Below are positions 38,170-47,263 of a DNA stretch of 64,000 nucleotides, piece after piece. Position numbers and translations under genes: made by a program. This DNA is from Chrysosporum bergii ANA360D (GTDB taxonomy: Bacteria; Cyanobacteriota; Cyanobacteriia; Cyanobacteriales; Nostocaceae). Every line of letters starts with the position of its first letter. Positions within the stretch are counted from its first letter, which is position 1. The stretch covers positions 1-64,000 of the forward strand of contig NZ_JANQDH010000013.1 in NCBI RefSeq assembly GCF_029891735.1, given 5' to 3'. The notes below the pieces were generated by a model. That model did no database searches. It saw nothing but the letters and a program-made list of their open reading frames with translations, and had not been told where the DNA came from.

Positions 38170-38210
38170 TTAACAAAAATCTAACTCAAGGTTAATTAAC
38201 GGTTAAAAGT

Positions 38211-40310
38211 ATGACACCAGCAAATGAACATTTCAGCAAAATTGATCAACATATTCAATTTTTAGAGAAAATATTGCAAAAGCCGAGTATTACTAACTCT
38301 GCTAGACAGGAATTATCTCAACAGCTACAAAAGATTAAAAAACGTCGTGCTGATCATAATTTATATTTAGCAGTAATTGGTGAATTTTCCAGTGGTAAAA
38401 GTACCTTTATTAATGCTTTACTTAGGGATGATTTACTGAAAACTTCTGCATTAGTAGCTACAGCAATAGATACGAAAATTAGTTATGGAACGAGTTTTAA
38501 AGTTCAGGCTTTATTTAAACATACAAGACCAAAACAGTTTATCAAAAAACCTATAGAACCATCTAAAAAAACTAATCCAAAAATAAAAATTGCTTGGTTT
38601 CCCAGTTTGATAATTTGGATACCTTTAATGATTTGGTTATCTAGCATATCTGCTGTTTTTCTAGGTTTATTATTACTACCAATAATTATAGTTATTACAA
38701 CAGGTATTAATCAATCATTAAAAAATAAACCTACTACTAGAAAGCTACCAGTTACTAGTAAAATGGTTACTTCCAATGAAGTTATAGAAATGGGAATTTC
38801 ACCCCATCAATTTGTACATATGGTAACATCAGAAGAAGAACTTTCTAGAGCTTTAGATAATGTTAAAATTTACCATCCAGCGAATTTTCTTAAAAGTGGA
38901 ATTGTGATTATAGATACTCCTGGAACTAATGCAGAAAATGAAGAACATGGTAAAATAACCAAAAAAGTGATAGAAACCGAAGCTGATGCTGCTGTAATTA
39001 TTATACCTGCGGGACAACCTCTTTCAACTACATTAATTAGCTTTCTATCTGGACCAATTTATCAATATATTCATCGTTGTGTCTTTGTGATTAGTAAAAT
39101 GGATACTATTCGACAAAAAGAGCAGGGGAGATTAATTAAAAATATTGAAAAAAGGCTGATGGAAAATTTACAAATAGACAATTTCTTAATGATAGAATCT
39201 GCACCACAAGTAGTGTTAGATATGTTAAACCCACAAGAGGAAATTGACGATAAACAGAAACCTTGGCATGATAAATTTGTGGATTTAGAAACAAGATTGT
39301 ATGAATATATGATCAGTTGTAGAGAAATTGCTATTGCAGAAAGTGTGAGTAGATTACTAACACAAGTTTTTCGTCAATCAGAGTATCATTTGCAAAGTCA
39401 ACAAGAACAGTATAGAAGAAAACAAGAAGCAATTGAACGTGAAGTTATTAGAGATTTACCATCATTTACATCAGAACAATATGGAGAATGTGCGAGTATG
39501 ATTGAAAATGCTACTAATGTGGCCAAATCTAAAGTAGAAAAAATCCTGAGTGATTGTCAAGAGAATATGGAATCACAAATTAGAGGAATGATTTTTGCTA
39601 CAGAAAATAAGGATGAGCTAAAAAATCTCCTAGAAAATCGAATTTCACCAGTTTTTAACAATGCTCGTTCTACTCTGGATACAAGTTTAAGTAGTGCTAC
39701 TAGAGAATTAAATACTTCTTTTAATCAAGTTAAAAAACATTTTGATCAGAAATTTTCCCAAGAGTATAGTAAATTAAAAGCATTGTCCAGCAATTCTAAT
39801 TTAACGACAATACAAGCTATACAGGACAATATGCAAATTAGCACTTCCAGTGTGATGTCTGTAGCTTCGGAAATTGGTAAAGAAGCAGGAGATCAATCAG
39901 GTAGAAATGTAGGAGTAGGAGCAGGAGCAGCACTGGGAACATTAATTTTACCAGGTGTGGGAACAGTTGTTGGTGCTGTATTAGGAGGTATTTTTGGTAG
40001 CTTATTCGGTCCATCATTAAGTGAACTAAAAAATCGTTCTTGGAATGAACTACAACCCAAGATTAATGATTATTTTAGAGCCGCAAAAACAACTGTGGAA
40101 CAATCTTTAATCACCTATTCTCAACAAATGAAAAATCAGTTGAATAGTCATATTGATACCTATGTTGTTACCTATCAGACAATTGTTAATAATATGCAAC
40201 AAGAGCAAAGGGAGGAAAAAGAACGTTTGTATAGACTACAGCAAGATATTCAAGCTGATTTATTAGAAATTAGTACGAGAATTAAATCTCTGGAAATACC
40301 TAATATCTAA
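38211..40310 (+). CDS. Dynamin-like GTPase 1, with membrane hairpin inside the GTPase domain
   Basis: The 699-residue product has a GTPase domain with G1 GEFSSGKST (57-65), G3 IIDTPGTNAE (near 233) and G4 FVISKMD (near 295). Unusually, two membrane helices (about 129-166, SLIIWIPLMIWLSSISAVFL and LLLPIIIVITTG) lie between G1 and G3. A long helical stalk follows, then a Gly-rich hydrophobic paddle (about 568-600, GVGAGAALGTLILPGVGTVV) and a coiled C-terminus. Bacterial dynamins bind and remodel membranes. It is first of three adjacent dynamins and precedes the next by 56 bases. The codons are A/T-rich and the cluster has no HIP1 site. Confidence 0.82.
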   Translation: MTPANEHFSKIDQHIQFLEKILQKPSITNSARQELSQQLQKIKKRRADHNLYLAVIGEFSSGKSTFINALLRDDLLKTSALVATAIDTKISYGTSFKVQALFKHTRPKQFIKKPIEPSKKTNPKIKIAWFPSLIIWIPLMIWLSSISAVFLGLLLLPIIIVITTGINQSLKNKPTTRKLPVTSKMVTSNEVIEMGISPHQFVHMVTSEEELSRALDNVKIYHPANFLKSGIVIIDTPGTNAENEEHGKITKKVIETEADAAVIIIPAGQPLSTTLISFLSGPIYQYIHRCVFVISKMDTIRQKEQGRLIKNIEKRLMENLQIDNFLMIESAPQVVLDMLNPQEEIDDKQKPWHDKFVDLETRLYEYMISCREIAIAESVSRLLTQVFRQSEYHLQSQQEQYRRKQEAIEREVIRDLPSFTSEQYGECASMIENATNVAKSKVEKILSDCQENMESQIRGMIFATENKDELKNLLENRISPVFNNARSTLDTSLSSATRELNTSFNQVKKHFDQKFSQEYSKLKALSSNSNLTTIQAIQDNMQISTSSVMSVASEIGKEAGDQSGRNVGVGAGAALGTLILPGVGTVVGAVLGGIFGSLFGPSLSELKNRSWNELQPKINDYFRAAKTTVEQSLITYSQQMKNQLNSHIDTYVVTYQTIVNNMQQEQREEKERLYRLQQDIQADLLEISTRIKSLEIPNI

Positions 40311-40366
40311 TTTGTCACCCAAATGTTGTTAATAAAAAATGTGAGAAAACAATCGAGAGAATAATT

Positions 40367-42220
40367 ATGATAGATGATATCTTAGGCAATTTTCAACACT
40401 GGTTTATGGATGATTTAAACTCAGAATTCTCAGAAATGGACACAAAATTACAACCAGAAATAGAAATTAAAATACCTAGTGATTTAACTAATAAATTATC
40501 TCACTGGTTTAACCAATGTTCTGAACTTGCTCACTCTTTATCAAAAGAAAATCAAGAATTAGGAGAACATATTGTAACTGGACTATCAACTATTGATAAA
40601 AGACGACTTTTACCAGGATTTAGACTAGCATTTGTGGGAGAATTTAGTAGAGGAAAAAGTTATTTAATTAACCGCTTATTAAATAGAAATATTGTACCGG
40701 AAGGTGCATTACCTACTACAGCTACACTCACTTCTATTGTGGCAGGTTTAGAGGAAAAAATGGAAATAAGAACAGGAGGAAAAATAGAAATTCGCTCCTT
40801 AGAAGAAACATCATGGCAAGATTTATTAGCAACGGATGAAGCAGGATCAGATCAAGAAATTTTTGCAGGTGTAAGAATTAGTTTAAATCATGAATGGTTG
40901 CGTTTTTTAGATATAGAAATTATTGATACTCCCGGAGCAGGAGATTTAAGTGAAAGACGAGCAAATCTAGTTTCTGATATATTAAATCAATGTGATGCGG
41001 CGGTTTTATTGGTTAGTGCTACATCACCATTTAGCATGACAGAAGCAGCTTTTTTAGAACAGGAAGTGATTGGTCGTCATGTTCCGCGTATAATGGTAAC
41101 TATCTCTAAATTGGATCTCATTAATGCTAATGAAAGAGGAAAATTAATAGACAATATTACTCATAAAATTCAGCAAATTTCCCCACATATTCCTGTAATT
41201 TCCACATATCCTATTGATGATAATTTACAATCAGAAAATGACTGTTTAACAGCTATTATTACTGAAATAGAATCATTAGTAAATCAAGGAGAACGTCGTA
41301 TTTGGAGAAGTCGTCAAGTATCACAACAATTGATAGACTGGTTAAATCAGTTAATAGAAATATCTCAAGATATGATTTCTAGCATACATCTAAATATAGA
41401 AGAAAAGAAACAATATTTACGTCAAGCCAGAAATGATATAGATAGAGCAAATATTACCTGGGATAACTTACAATTAGAATTAGAACAAAGGAGGTTACAA
41501 AGGAATAAACAAATATATCAAACTTTAACCGCAAACAAAGAAGAAATGTTAGAGAACCTTCAATTTGAATTACAAAGGACTCCCGATTTAAAACTTTGGT
41601 GGGAACGTGATTTACCATTTCGCTTAAGAAGGGAATTAACCATTTTAAGTCGTAAATCTGAAAGTTTCTTATTGAAATTTTTAGGACAAGATGTAGAATG
41701 GTTACAAAATGAAGTAGCCAGAATTTTTAATACTCATCTCAAGCAACAAGTTTTTACACCATTAGAAAATACAGGAGTGGAATTTCAACTGGAAGATCAA
41801 AATATTACAGATTTACAAAAATACCGTTTATTTACTAGAATTGGTAGCACTGCGGCCATGATTGTAGGTTCAATTTTAGGGGGACCAATTGGTATGGCTG
41901 CTAGTACAGGAGTTTTACTTTTTTTGAAACAATATCTCAGTCAAGAATTAGAAACACAAAGAGAGCTTTTATCAGAGGAATTAAACCGCGTAGTTGATAT
42001 TTCTATTGATGAATATTCTCAACAAATTTCCCAACGGTTACGTCAACTTTATCAAAGGATTATAGATGATATGGAAACAGAGCAAGCTACTTGGAAATCT
42101 GCTAAAAAAGCCGCTTTGAATGTGGATTTATTTAGTAATACCGATGAACATAATTTGCAAGAGATAATCCAAAAATCTTTGATTTTACAACAACAAATAA
42201 CTGCTGCATTGTCAATATAA
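40367..42220 (+). CDS. Dynamin-like GTPase 2
   Basis: The 617-residue product has G1 GEFSRGKSY (91-99), a switch-I-like GALPTTATLT, G3 EIIDTPGAGDLS and G4 VTISKLDLI. The helical stalk contains a long coiled segment (RQARNDIDRANITWDNLQLE). A hydrophobic paddle lies near 490-520 (GSTAAMIVGSILGGPIGMAA). This is the standard GTPase-stalk-paddle order of bacterial dynamin-like proteins. It lies 56 bases after GTPase 1 and 40 before GTPase 3, so all three are likely one transcript and may form hetero-oligomers. Confidence 0.82.
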   Translation: MIDDILGNFQHWFMDDLNSEFSEMDTKLQPEIEIKIPSDLTNKLSHWFNQCSELAHSLSKENQELGEHIVTGLSTIDKRRLLPGFRLAFVGEFSRGKSYLINRLLNRNIVPEGALPTTATLTSIVAGLEEKMEIRTGGKIEIRSLEETSWQDLLATDEAGSDQEIFAGVRISLNHEWLRFLDIEIIDTPGAGDLSERRANLVSDILNQCDAAVLLVSATSPFSMTEAAFLEQEVIGRHVPRIMVTISKLDLINANERGKLIDNITHKIQQISPHIPVISTYPIDDNLQSENDCLTAIITEIESLVNQGERRIWRSRQVSQQLIDWLNQLIEISQDMISSIHLNIEEKKQYLRQARNDIDRANITWDNLQLELEQRRLQRNKQIYQTLTANKEEMLENLQFELQRTPDLKLWWERDLPFRLRRELTILSRKSESFLLKFLGQDVEWLQNEVARIFNTHLKQQVFTPLENTGVEFQLEDQNITDLQKYRLFTRIGSTAAMIVGSILGGPIGMAASTGVLLFLKQYLSQELETQRELLSEELNRVVDISIDEYSQQISQRLRQLYQRIIDDMETEQATWKSAKKAALNVDLFSNTDEHNLQEIIQKSLILQQQITAALSI

Positions 42221-42260
42221 GTCAATAGAAACTAGTCATAATTCATGCGAGGATAAAAAG

Positions 42261-44246
42261 ATGTCACAGTTAAATAATGATCGAGAAAAATTTGAAGAAA
42301 AAATCAAGACTCTTGTAAGATTAATTGAAAAGCAAATAAAAATTGCTAACTTCCTTAATAAACCTGATCAAATAGCTAATCTCAAAAATTTACTGAACAT
42401 TGTACAATCTACTAGCTTTAAAGTGATGGTATTGGGGGAATTTAAACGCGGTAAAAGTACCTTTATCAATGCTTTATTAGGTGAAGAAATTTTACCAGCT
42501 TTTGCTACTCCATGCACTGCAATTATTAACGAAGTTAAATGGGGAGAAAAACCACGTGCTATACTCCATTTTAATCAAGTAGATGGTCAAGAAAGAGAAG
42601 AACCGAAGGAGATACCAGTAGATGAAATTGAAGAATATGTAGTGATTAAAGAGGATGTAGATCAAAGTCAAGCAATTAATGAAAGTCCTTATGAAAAGCT
42701 AGAAATTTTCTGGCCTCTGAAACTGTGTGAAGATAGGATAGAAATTATTGATTCTCCAGGTTTAAATGAACATAAAACTCGTCAGCAAGTAACAGAAAGT
42801 TATTTAGTTACTGTTGATGCTATTATTTTAGTTTTATCTTGTGAACAATTATTTTCTAAATCTGAGCAAGAAGTAGTTGATAATAAACTCCTTCCCATGG
42901 GACATGAAGATATTTTCTTTGTTTGCAATCGCATTAATTTGATTCGCAGAAATGAAGTAGACACAGTTAAAGATTCTGCTCTTAGGAAATTATCTTCACG
43001 TACCAGACTAGGACCAGAACGTATTTTCTTTATTGACGCATTAGGCGCATTAGATGGTAAACTAGGTCATAATAATGAAGCATTACAAAAATCAGGTGTT
43101 CCTCAATTAGAAATTGCACTCCAGAAGTTTTTAACCAATGAAAGAGGTCGAGTTAAAATTCTTCGTCCTGCTCAGGAATTGAGAAATGCAATTAACGAAG
43201 TAAGAAAAACTATACCTGAACAAATAGCTATGTTAAAAACCGATGTTTCGGAATTAGAAAAACGTTATGCTGCTGCTCAAGAAACATTAAAAATTTTGGA
43301 AGATAAACGTCGCAGTATTGTACAAAAGTTAGCAAATTCCATTGAGGATACAAAAGAGCTAGTCAGTTATAAAACCAAAGATTTTTGTCGAGACTTAGTT
43401 CCAAAAATTAAAACCATTGCTCAGGAATATCAATTACAAACTGAGATTAAGTTCTTCTCTTTAGATCATAAATCAATGATAGAAACTGCTGTTAAAGAAG
43501 TTGTCAGTTATTTAGAAAGTCAGTCAGAAAAAGAATTTTATAATTGGCAAACTTCTGAACTTGAGCCATTATTAGCAAGAAGAATGGACAATATGAAAAC
43601 TTCCTTAGATAGTGAAGCTAAAGAATTTATTGATAGAGTAGATAATCTGCGTTTAGAACTTTCTGGAGTGTCTATTTCTAAAGTAGAAGTTTCCAAAGGA
43701 GATGTAGGAGTGAGAGATGTTTCAGCCGTAGAAAGGATTTTTTCCGCAGCAGGTGGTTTTTTAATTGGTGGTCTTGGTGCTGCTACAATTGGAGCTACTT
43801 TTGGCTATCAAGAAATGTTAACAAGTTTAATACCACAACTGATAATTGGTGTTATAGGTTATATATTTTTAGGATTTAATCCTATTACTTTAATACCCAT
43901 GCTTGCAGCTGCTTTAATTCAGGGTAAATTAATGGAAGGTGGACTTGCTAACAGAATTAAAGAGGAAGTAGGTAAGAAATTTTCAGAACAATTAAATCAA
44001 TCCACAGTGGATATAGTGGATAAAGTTAGTAAAGCGGTTAGTGTAGAACTGAATAAGGTTAAAAATCTCGTAGATAAAGGTTTAGAAGCTGAAATTCAGA
44101 ACATTAGACAACAGGTTAAGAATGTTTTAGATGATAAAGAAAAAGGGCAAGCAGAAGTTGATAAAAAGCTGAAACAATTGGATGATTTAACTCAATATGT
44201 TAATAAAATTGATGGAGAACTTTATGATTTAATTTCTCAGGTTTAA
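42261..44246 (+). CDS. Dynamin-like GTPase 3
   Basis: The 661-residue product has G1 GEFKRGKST (59-67), switch-I-like ATPCTAIINEV, G3 EIIDSPGLNEH and a G4-position segment VCNRINLI. There asparagine replaces the usual aspartate of NKxD. Its two-helix membrane segment near 495-555 (FLIGGLGAATIGATFG, LIIGVIGYIFLGFNP) is longer than in the other two. A coiled coil of Lys/Asp/Val repeats ends the protein. The TAA stop codon is the first three bases of the IS end at 44244, so the natural C-terminus may have been trimmed by the insertion. Confidence 0.82.
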   Translation: MSQLNNDREKFEEKIKTLVRLIEKQIKIANFLNKPDQIANLKNLLNIVQSTSFKVMVLGEFKRGKSTFINALLGEEILPAFATPCTAIINEVKWGEKPRAILHFNQVDGQEREEPKEIPVDEIEEYVVIKEDVDQSQAINESPYEKLEIFWPLKLCEDRIEIIDSPGLNEHKTRQQVTESYLVTVDAIILVLSCEQLFSKSEQEVVDNKLLPMGHEDIFFVCNRINLIRRNEVDTVKDSALRKLSSRTRLGPERIFFIDALGALDGKLGHNNEALQKSGVPQLEIALQKFLTNERGRVKILRPAQELRNAINEVRKTIPEQIAMLKTDVSELEKRYAAAQETLKILEDKRRSIVQKLANSIEDTKELVSYKTKDFCRDLVPKIKTIAQEYQLQTEIKFFSLDHKSMIETAVKEVVSYLESQSEKEFYNWQTSELEPLLARRMDNMKTSLDSEAKEFIDRVDNLRLELSGVSISKVEVSKGDVGVRDVSAVERIFSAAGGFLIGGLGAATIGATFGYQEMLTSLIPQLIIGVIGYIFLGFNPITLIPMLAAALIQGKLMEGGLANRIKEEVGKKFSEQLNQSTVDIVDKVSKAVSVELNKVKNLVDKGLEAEIQNIRQQVKNVLDDKEKGQAEVDKKLKQLDDLTQYVNKIDGELYDLISQV

Positions 44247-44622
44247 CTGGACTTTAGACTAAAAGAGAGCGATCGTTAGATAAAGGGACTGCAAAAAAAT
44301 CAAGGGATGCCTGTAAGAACAGACACCCCCATAGCGGAAAATGAAAGAAGCACAACCAACGTTCATCTACCGCTATGGATGTTTTTACACAACTGAAAGA
44401 ATTTCGTCAAGCAGCATATCAATGTTTATGTCGGGCAAAGGACGCAACTAAGAAATGACGGATGCAATATTGCTGACACGCAAAGCCTACAGTCTGGGAG
44501 ATTTATCGCTGTTTCCAGTATTCAGGCGAAAGTGGTCAAGTCTTTTTTTTAATTTTTTACTTTGCTTTTTTTCAACTCAGCTTCCCTGAGTCATTTTGTG
44601 TTTTTAGTCTAAAGTCCAGTTA
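44244..44622 (+). mobile_element. Internally deleted IS relic with perfect 21-bp terminal inverted repeats
   Basis: The ends (TAACTGGACTTTAGACTAAA... and its reverse complement at 44602-44622) match perfectly over 21 bases. Inside, from 44376, is MDVFTQLKEFRQAAYQCLCR; after a one-base frameshift, MTDAILLTRKAYSLGDLSLF and PVFRRKWSS. I recognise this as the N-terminus of a cyanobacterial transposase (IS4/IS701-like from memory). The rest of the transposase is missing. It is about 379 bases long, so it is a MITE-like derivative that could be moved only by a full copy elsewhere. Confidence 0.85.
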
Positions 44623-44698
44623 TAAAAAAAATTAAATAATTTAAACGTGGGAAAAGAGTAAAGTAAAGCTTAAATAAAAAAAACGAGCAAATACAATA

Positions 44699-45436
44699 AT
44701 GAACTACGAATTAATCACAAACTGGCTTTACCGCTATCCAACCCTATATTCAGGAATACTACTCAAGCGTTACAAGCGCTTTTTTGTTGACGTTCAACTT
44801 GACTCCGGCGAAATAGTCACAGCCCATTGTCCCAACACAGGTCCAATGACGGGAGTATCCACCATTGGTAGTGCTGTAAAGCTTTCCAAAAGTGACAATC
44901 CCCATCGGAAATTGGCCTACACCTTAGAATTGATACAGGTAGATGATAACCAGCCCATCTGGGTAGGAGTCAATACCATTTTACCCAATCGCATAGTCAA
45001 AATAGCCTTAGCAAAATACTTATTCCCTGAATTGAGAAACTATAGCGAAATAAAGACAGAAGTAGTTTATGGACAGCAAAAAAGTCGAGTAGATTTTTTC
45101 TTAACAGGTAGCAACGGGGAAAGTCCCATTTATTTAGAAGTAAAAAATACCACTTGGTCACAGGGAACCTTAGCAATATTTCCCGACACAGAAACCACCA
45201 GAGGACAAAAGCATTTACAGGAATTAACAGCATTATTACCCCAAACTCGTGCGGTGATGTTGTACTTTATCAACAGAGGTGATTGTACAGAGTTTGCCCC
45301 AGGTGATACCACAGACCCTACATATGGTAAGCTGTTACGAGAAGCCATCGCTGCGGGTTTAGAAGTATTACCCTGCCGTTTTCACGTATCACCAGAAGGC
45401 ATACGCTACCTAGGTTTAGCAAAACTAAGAATTTAA
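44699..45436 (+). CDS. sfsA: SfsA family protein (sugar fermentation stimulation / DNA-RNA nuclease type)
   Basis: The 245-residue product contains TAHCPNTGPMTG, KSRVDFFLTGSNGE, IYLEVKNTTW and ALFPDT-like AIFPDTETTRGQKHLQEL. It is full length for SfsA. The D...ExK pattern (VDFFL, LEVKNT) is the PD-(D/E)XK nuclease-like core, and family members bind DNA. The biological role is uncertain. It lies just right of the IS relic and is convergent with the sugar kinase gene. Confidence 0.92.
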   Translation: MNYELITNWLYRYPTLYSGILLKRYKRFFVDVQLDSGEIVTAHCPNTGPMTGVSTIGSAVKLSKSDNPHRKLAYTLELIQVDDNQPIWVGVNTILPNRIVKIALAKYLFPELRNYSEIKTEVVYGQQKSRVDFFLTGSNGESPIYLEVKNTTWSQGTLAIFPDTETTRGQKHLQELTALLPQTRAVMLYFINRGDCTEFAPGDTTDPTYGKLLREAIAAGLEVLPCRFHVSPEGIRYLGLAKLRI

Positions 45437-45492
45437 ACCGCCTAGTAGCATATTCGGTAGTTTTAGGAAAGTATGATAACCACTTTCCAGCC

Positions 45493-45523
45493 GGGAGTAT
45501 CAGCCCATTGTCGCTGATATCCC
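45493..45523. terminator. Possible bidirectional terminator hairpin between sfsA and the kinase
   Basis: GGGAGTATCAGC pairs with GCTGATATCCC (45513-45523) around an 8-base loop. It sits between two convergent genes. No T tract follows on either strand, so confidence is limited. Confidence 0.35.
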
Positions 45524-45538
45524 AACTAAGTTTACTAC

Positions 45539-46519
45539 TTACTCAACTTCAGGAGAAGCCAGAAAAGCGTCAACCTCAGCCCCGGTGGGTTGAGAAGCGA
45601 TCGCCCCTGGTTTAATAGTAGTCAAAGCCCCAACTGCATTAGCATAAGCAACAATACTTTTAGCTACTTCTGCATCTTGTAAACTTTTAATACCATATTG
45701 ACAAAGCCGGTGGATAAATCCTGCCAAAAAACTATCCCCCGCTCCTGTTGTATCCACAACATTCACCCGATAAGAAGGTAAATGACCTTCGTTTTCACCC
45801 AAACAATAGGCGCAACCATTTTCCCCATCCGTCACCAGCACCCCTTCAATAGAGTTGAGACGGTAAGTAATTGCCCCTGGATCTGTGGTATTAAATAGCC
45901 ATTCTGCCTCTTCCTTGGACAGTTTCAGGAAATCAACTTGCTTGAATATTTCCGAGATTTTTTGCCGAGCAACATTTGCATCTTGCCAAAAAACAGGACG
46001 CCAGTTAACATCCAAAATAATCTTCAGGTCATATAATTCTGCCAGTTTTAAAGCTTGATGAACTGCCTGCTCGCTTTCAGGATAAGCTAACTCTAAGGTT
46101 CCCAAAACTAAAAAGTCCGCTTCAGCAAACAACGCTTCCGGTAATTGTTGTGCTTGTAAGCGTGTATCGGCAAATTCAGAACTATCATACTCACCAAATC
46201 CCGCAAAATTGCGATCGCCTGCCAAATCGCGCAAAACATAAACTTGCCTAGTTGGTGCGGTAGAATAGCGTTGCACCCCTGTTGTATCCACACCAACTTC
46301 TGTTAACAGCTTCACTAATTGATTCCCAGGCTCATCTTCACCAACAGCCCCAATGAAACCTGCGGAAGTTCCCAGTTTTACCAAAGCACAAGCCACATTA
46401 GCCGGCGCACCCCCTGGGTAAGGAGTCCAGGACTTCACTTCCTCTAACTTTAGCCCCAATTGATCAGCTAAACAATCGAACAAAATTTCACCAAGGCACA
46501 AAACACGAGGATTGCTCAT
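45539..46519 (-). CDS. PfkB-family carbohydrate kinase, fructokinase-like
   Basis: The 326-residue product phosphorylates a sugar with ATP. It shows the signature YPGGAPANVACALVKLG (34-50), FIGAVGEDEPGNQL, and the second signature VVDTTGAGDSFLAGF with catalytic D262. Overall length and GGAPANVA fit bacterial fructokinases, but the PfkB family is broad and the substrate is inferred. It is monocistronic. Confidence 0.85.
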   Translation of the reverse strand: MSNPRVLCLGEILFDCLADQLGLKLEEVKSWTPYPGGAPANVACALVKLGTSAGFIGAVGEDEPGNQLVKLLTEVGVDTTGVQRYSTAPTRQVYVLRDLAGDRNFAGFGEYDSSEFADTRLQAQQLPEALFAEADFLVLGTLELAYPESEQAVHQALKLAELYDLKIILDVNWRPVFWQDANVARQKISEIFKQVDFLKLSKEEAEWLFNTTDPGAITYRLNSIEGVLVTDGENGCAYCLGENEGHLPSYRVNVVDTTGAGDSFLAGFIHRLCQYGIKSLQDAEVAKSIVAYANAVGALTTIKPGAIASQPTGAEVDAFLASPEVE

Positions 46520-46868
46520 TTAATTTCCGAATCTGGGGTTTGCGATTTTGATTTAGTAATTACAGTATAAAATATACATCAATCTCAACTCATTTGTCGT
46601 CAGTTATAAATCAACAAAATAGCAATTTTTGCCACTACCATACCTAATATATCCTCCTGGCTTTGAGTTTTTATGTATGTAATTTTACGTTTTTATTGAA
46701 TACATATTGTTAAAAATGACAAACAACAACCAAATATTACCACCAAAGCAAATCTAAAGAAAATATGGTCAATGTCATTAATGCCGTAACTTTAAACCCT
46801 ACCAACAAAAGAATCTTCTAGAATGAAAAGAAGATGAGTACATATACCAAGGGAGGATAGGAAAAGTG
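46520..46868. other. Intergenic region upstream of pedR
   Basis: An AT-rich divergent spacer of 349 bases, expected to hold both promoters. Just before pedR, GGGAGGATAGGAAAAG is a strong ribosome site. No ORF or RNA was recognised. Confidence 0.45.
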
Positions 46869-47132
46869 ATGACTAGTGCCGAGTTTCAGACCCCTGTCAG
46901 TCTGTCAGAAAGAGAATTGCAAATTATCGAATTAGTGGCCGCTGGCTTAACTAACCAAGATATTGCCGTTAAACTGGAGATTAGCAAACGCACAGTTGAC
47001 AACCATATCAGCAATATTCTCACCAAAACGCAAACTGAAAACCGAGTGGCTCTCGTGCGTTGGGCTTTGCAGTGGGGTAAAATTTGCTTAGATGAAGTTA
47101 ATTGCTGTCTTTTACCCATCAAGAGCGAGTAG
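46869..47132 (+). CDS. pedR: PedR-like small LuxR-type transcription regulator
   Basis: The 87-residue product is almost only a LuxR-type helix-turn-helix: LSERELQIIELVAAGLTNQD, then IAVKLEISKRTVDNHISNIL. The tail is VRWALQWGKICLDEVNCCLL. It has no receiver domain. Synechocystis PedR (Ssl0564) has the same architecture and a C-terminal cysteine that is reduced by thioredoxin to shift gene expression with photosynthetic electron transport. The cysteines in ICLDEVNCC are present here. The ATG at 46869 is preferred over the GTG three bases before. Confidence 0.7.
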   Translation: MTSAEFQTPVSLSERELQIIELVAAGLTNQDIAVKLEISKRTVDNHISNILTKTQTENRVALVRWALQWGKICLDEVNCCLLPIKSE

Positions 47133-47263
47133 TTCATTTGTAAATATTTGTTATCAGGTGAATCTCTGGCGTAAATTGTTATCAATATCAATAATATCCT
47201 GCCCCAAGGTTACATTTAATGGTAAATCAATCTTCCTCCATCAGCTAGGAAAGCAGTCTTTTT

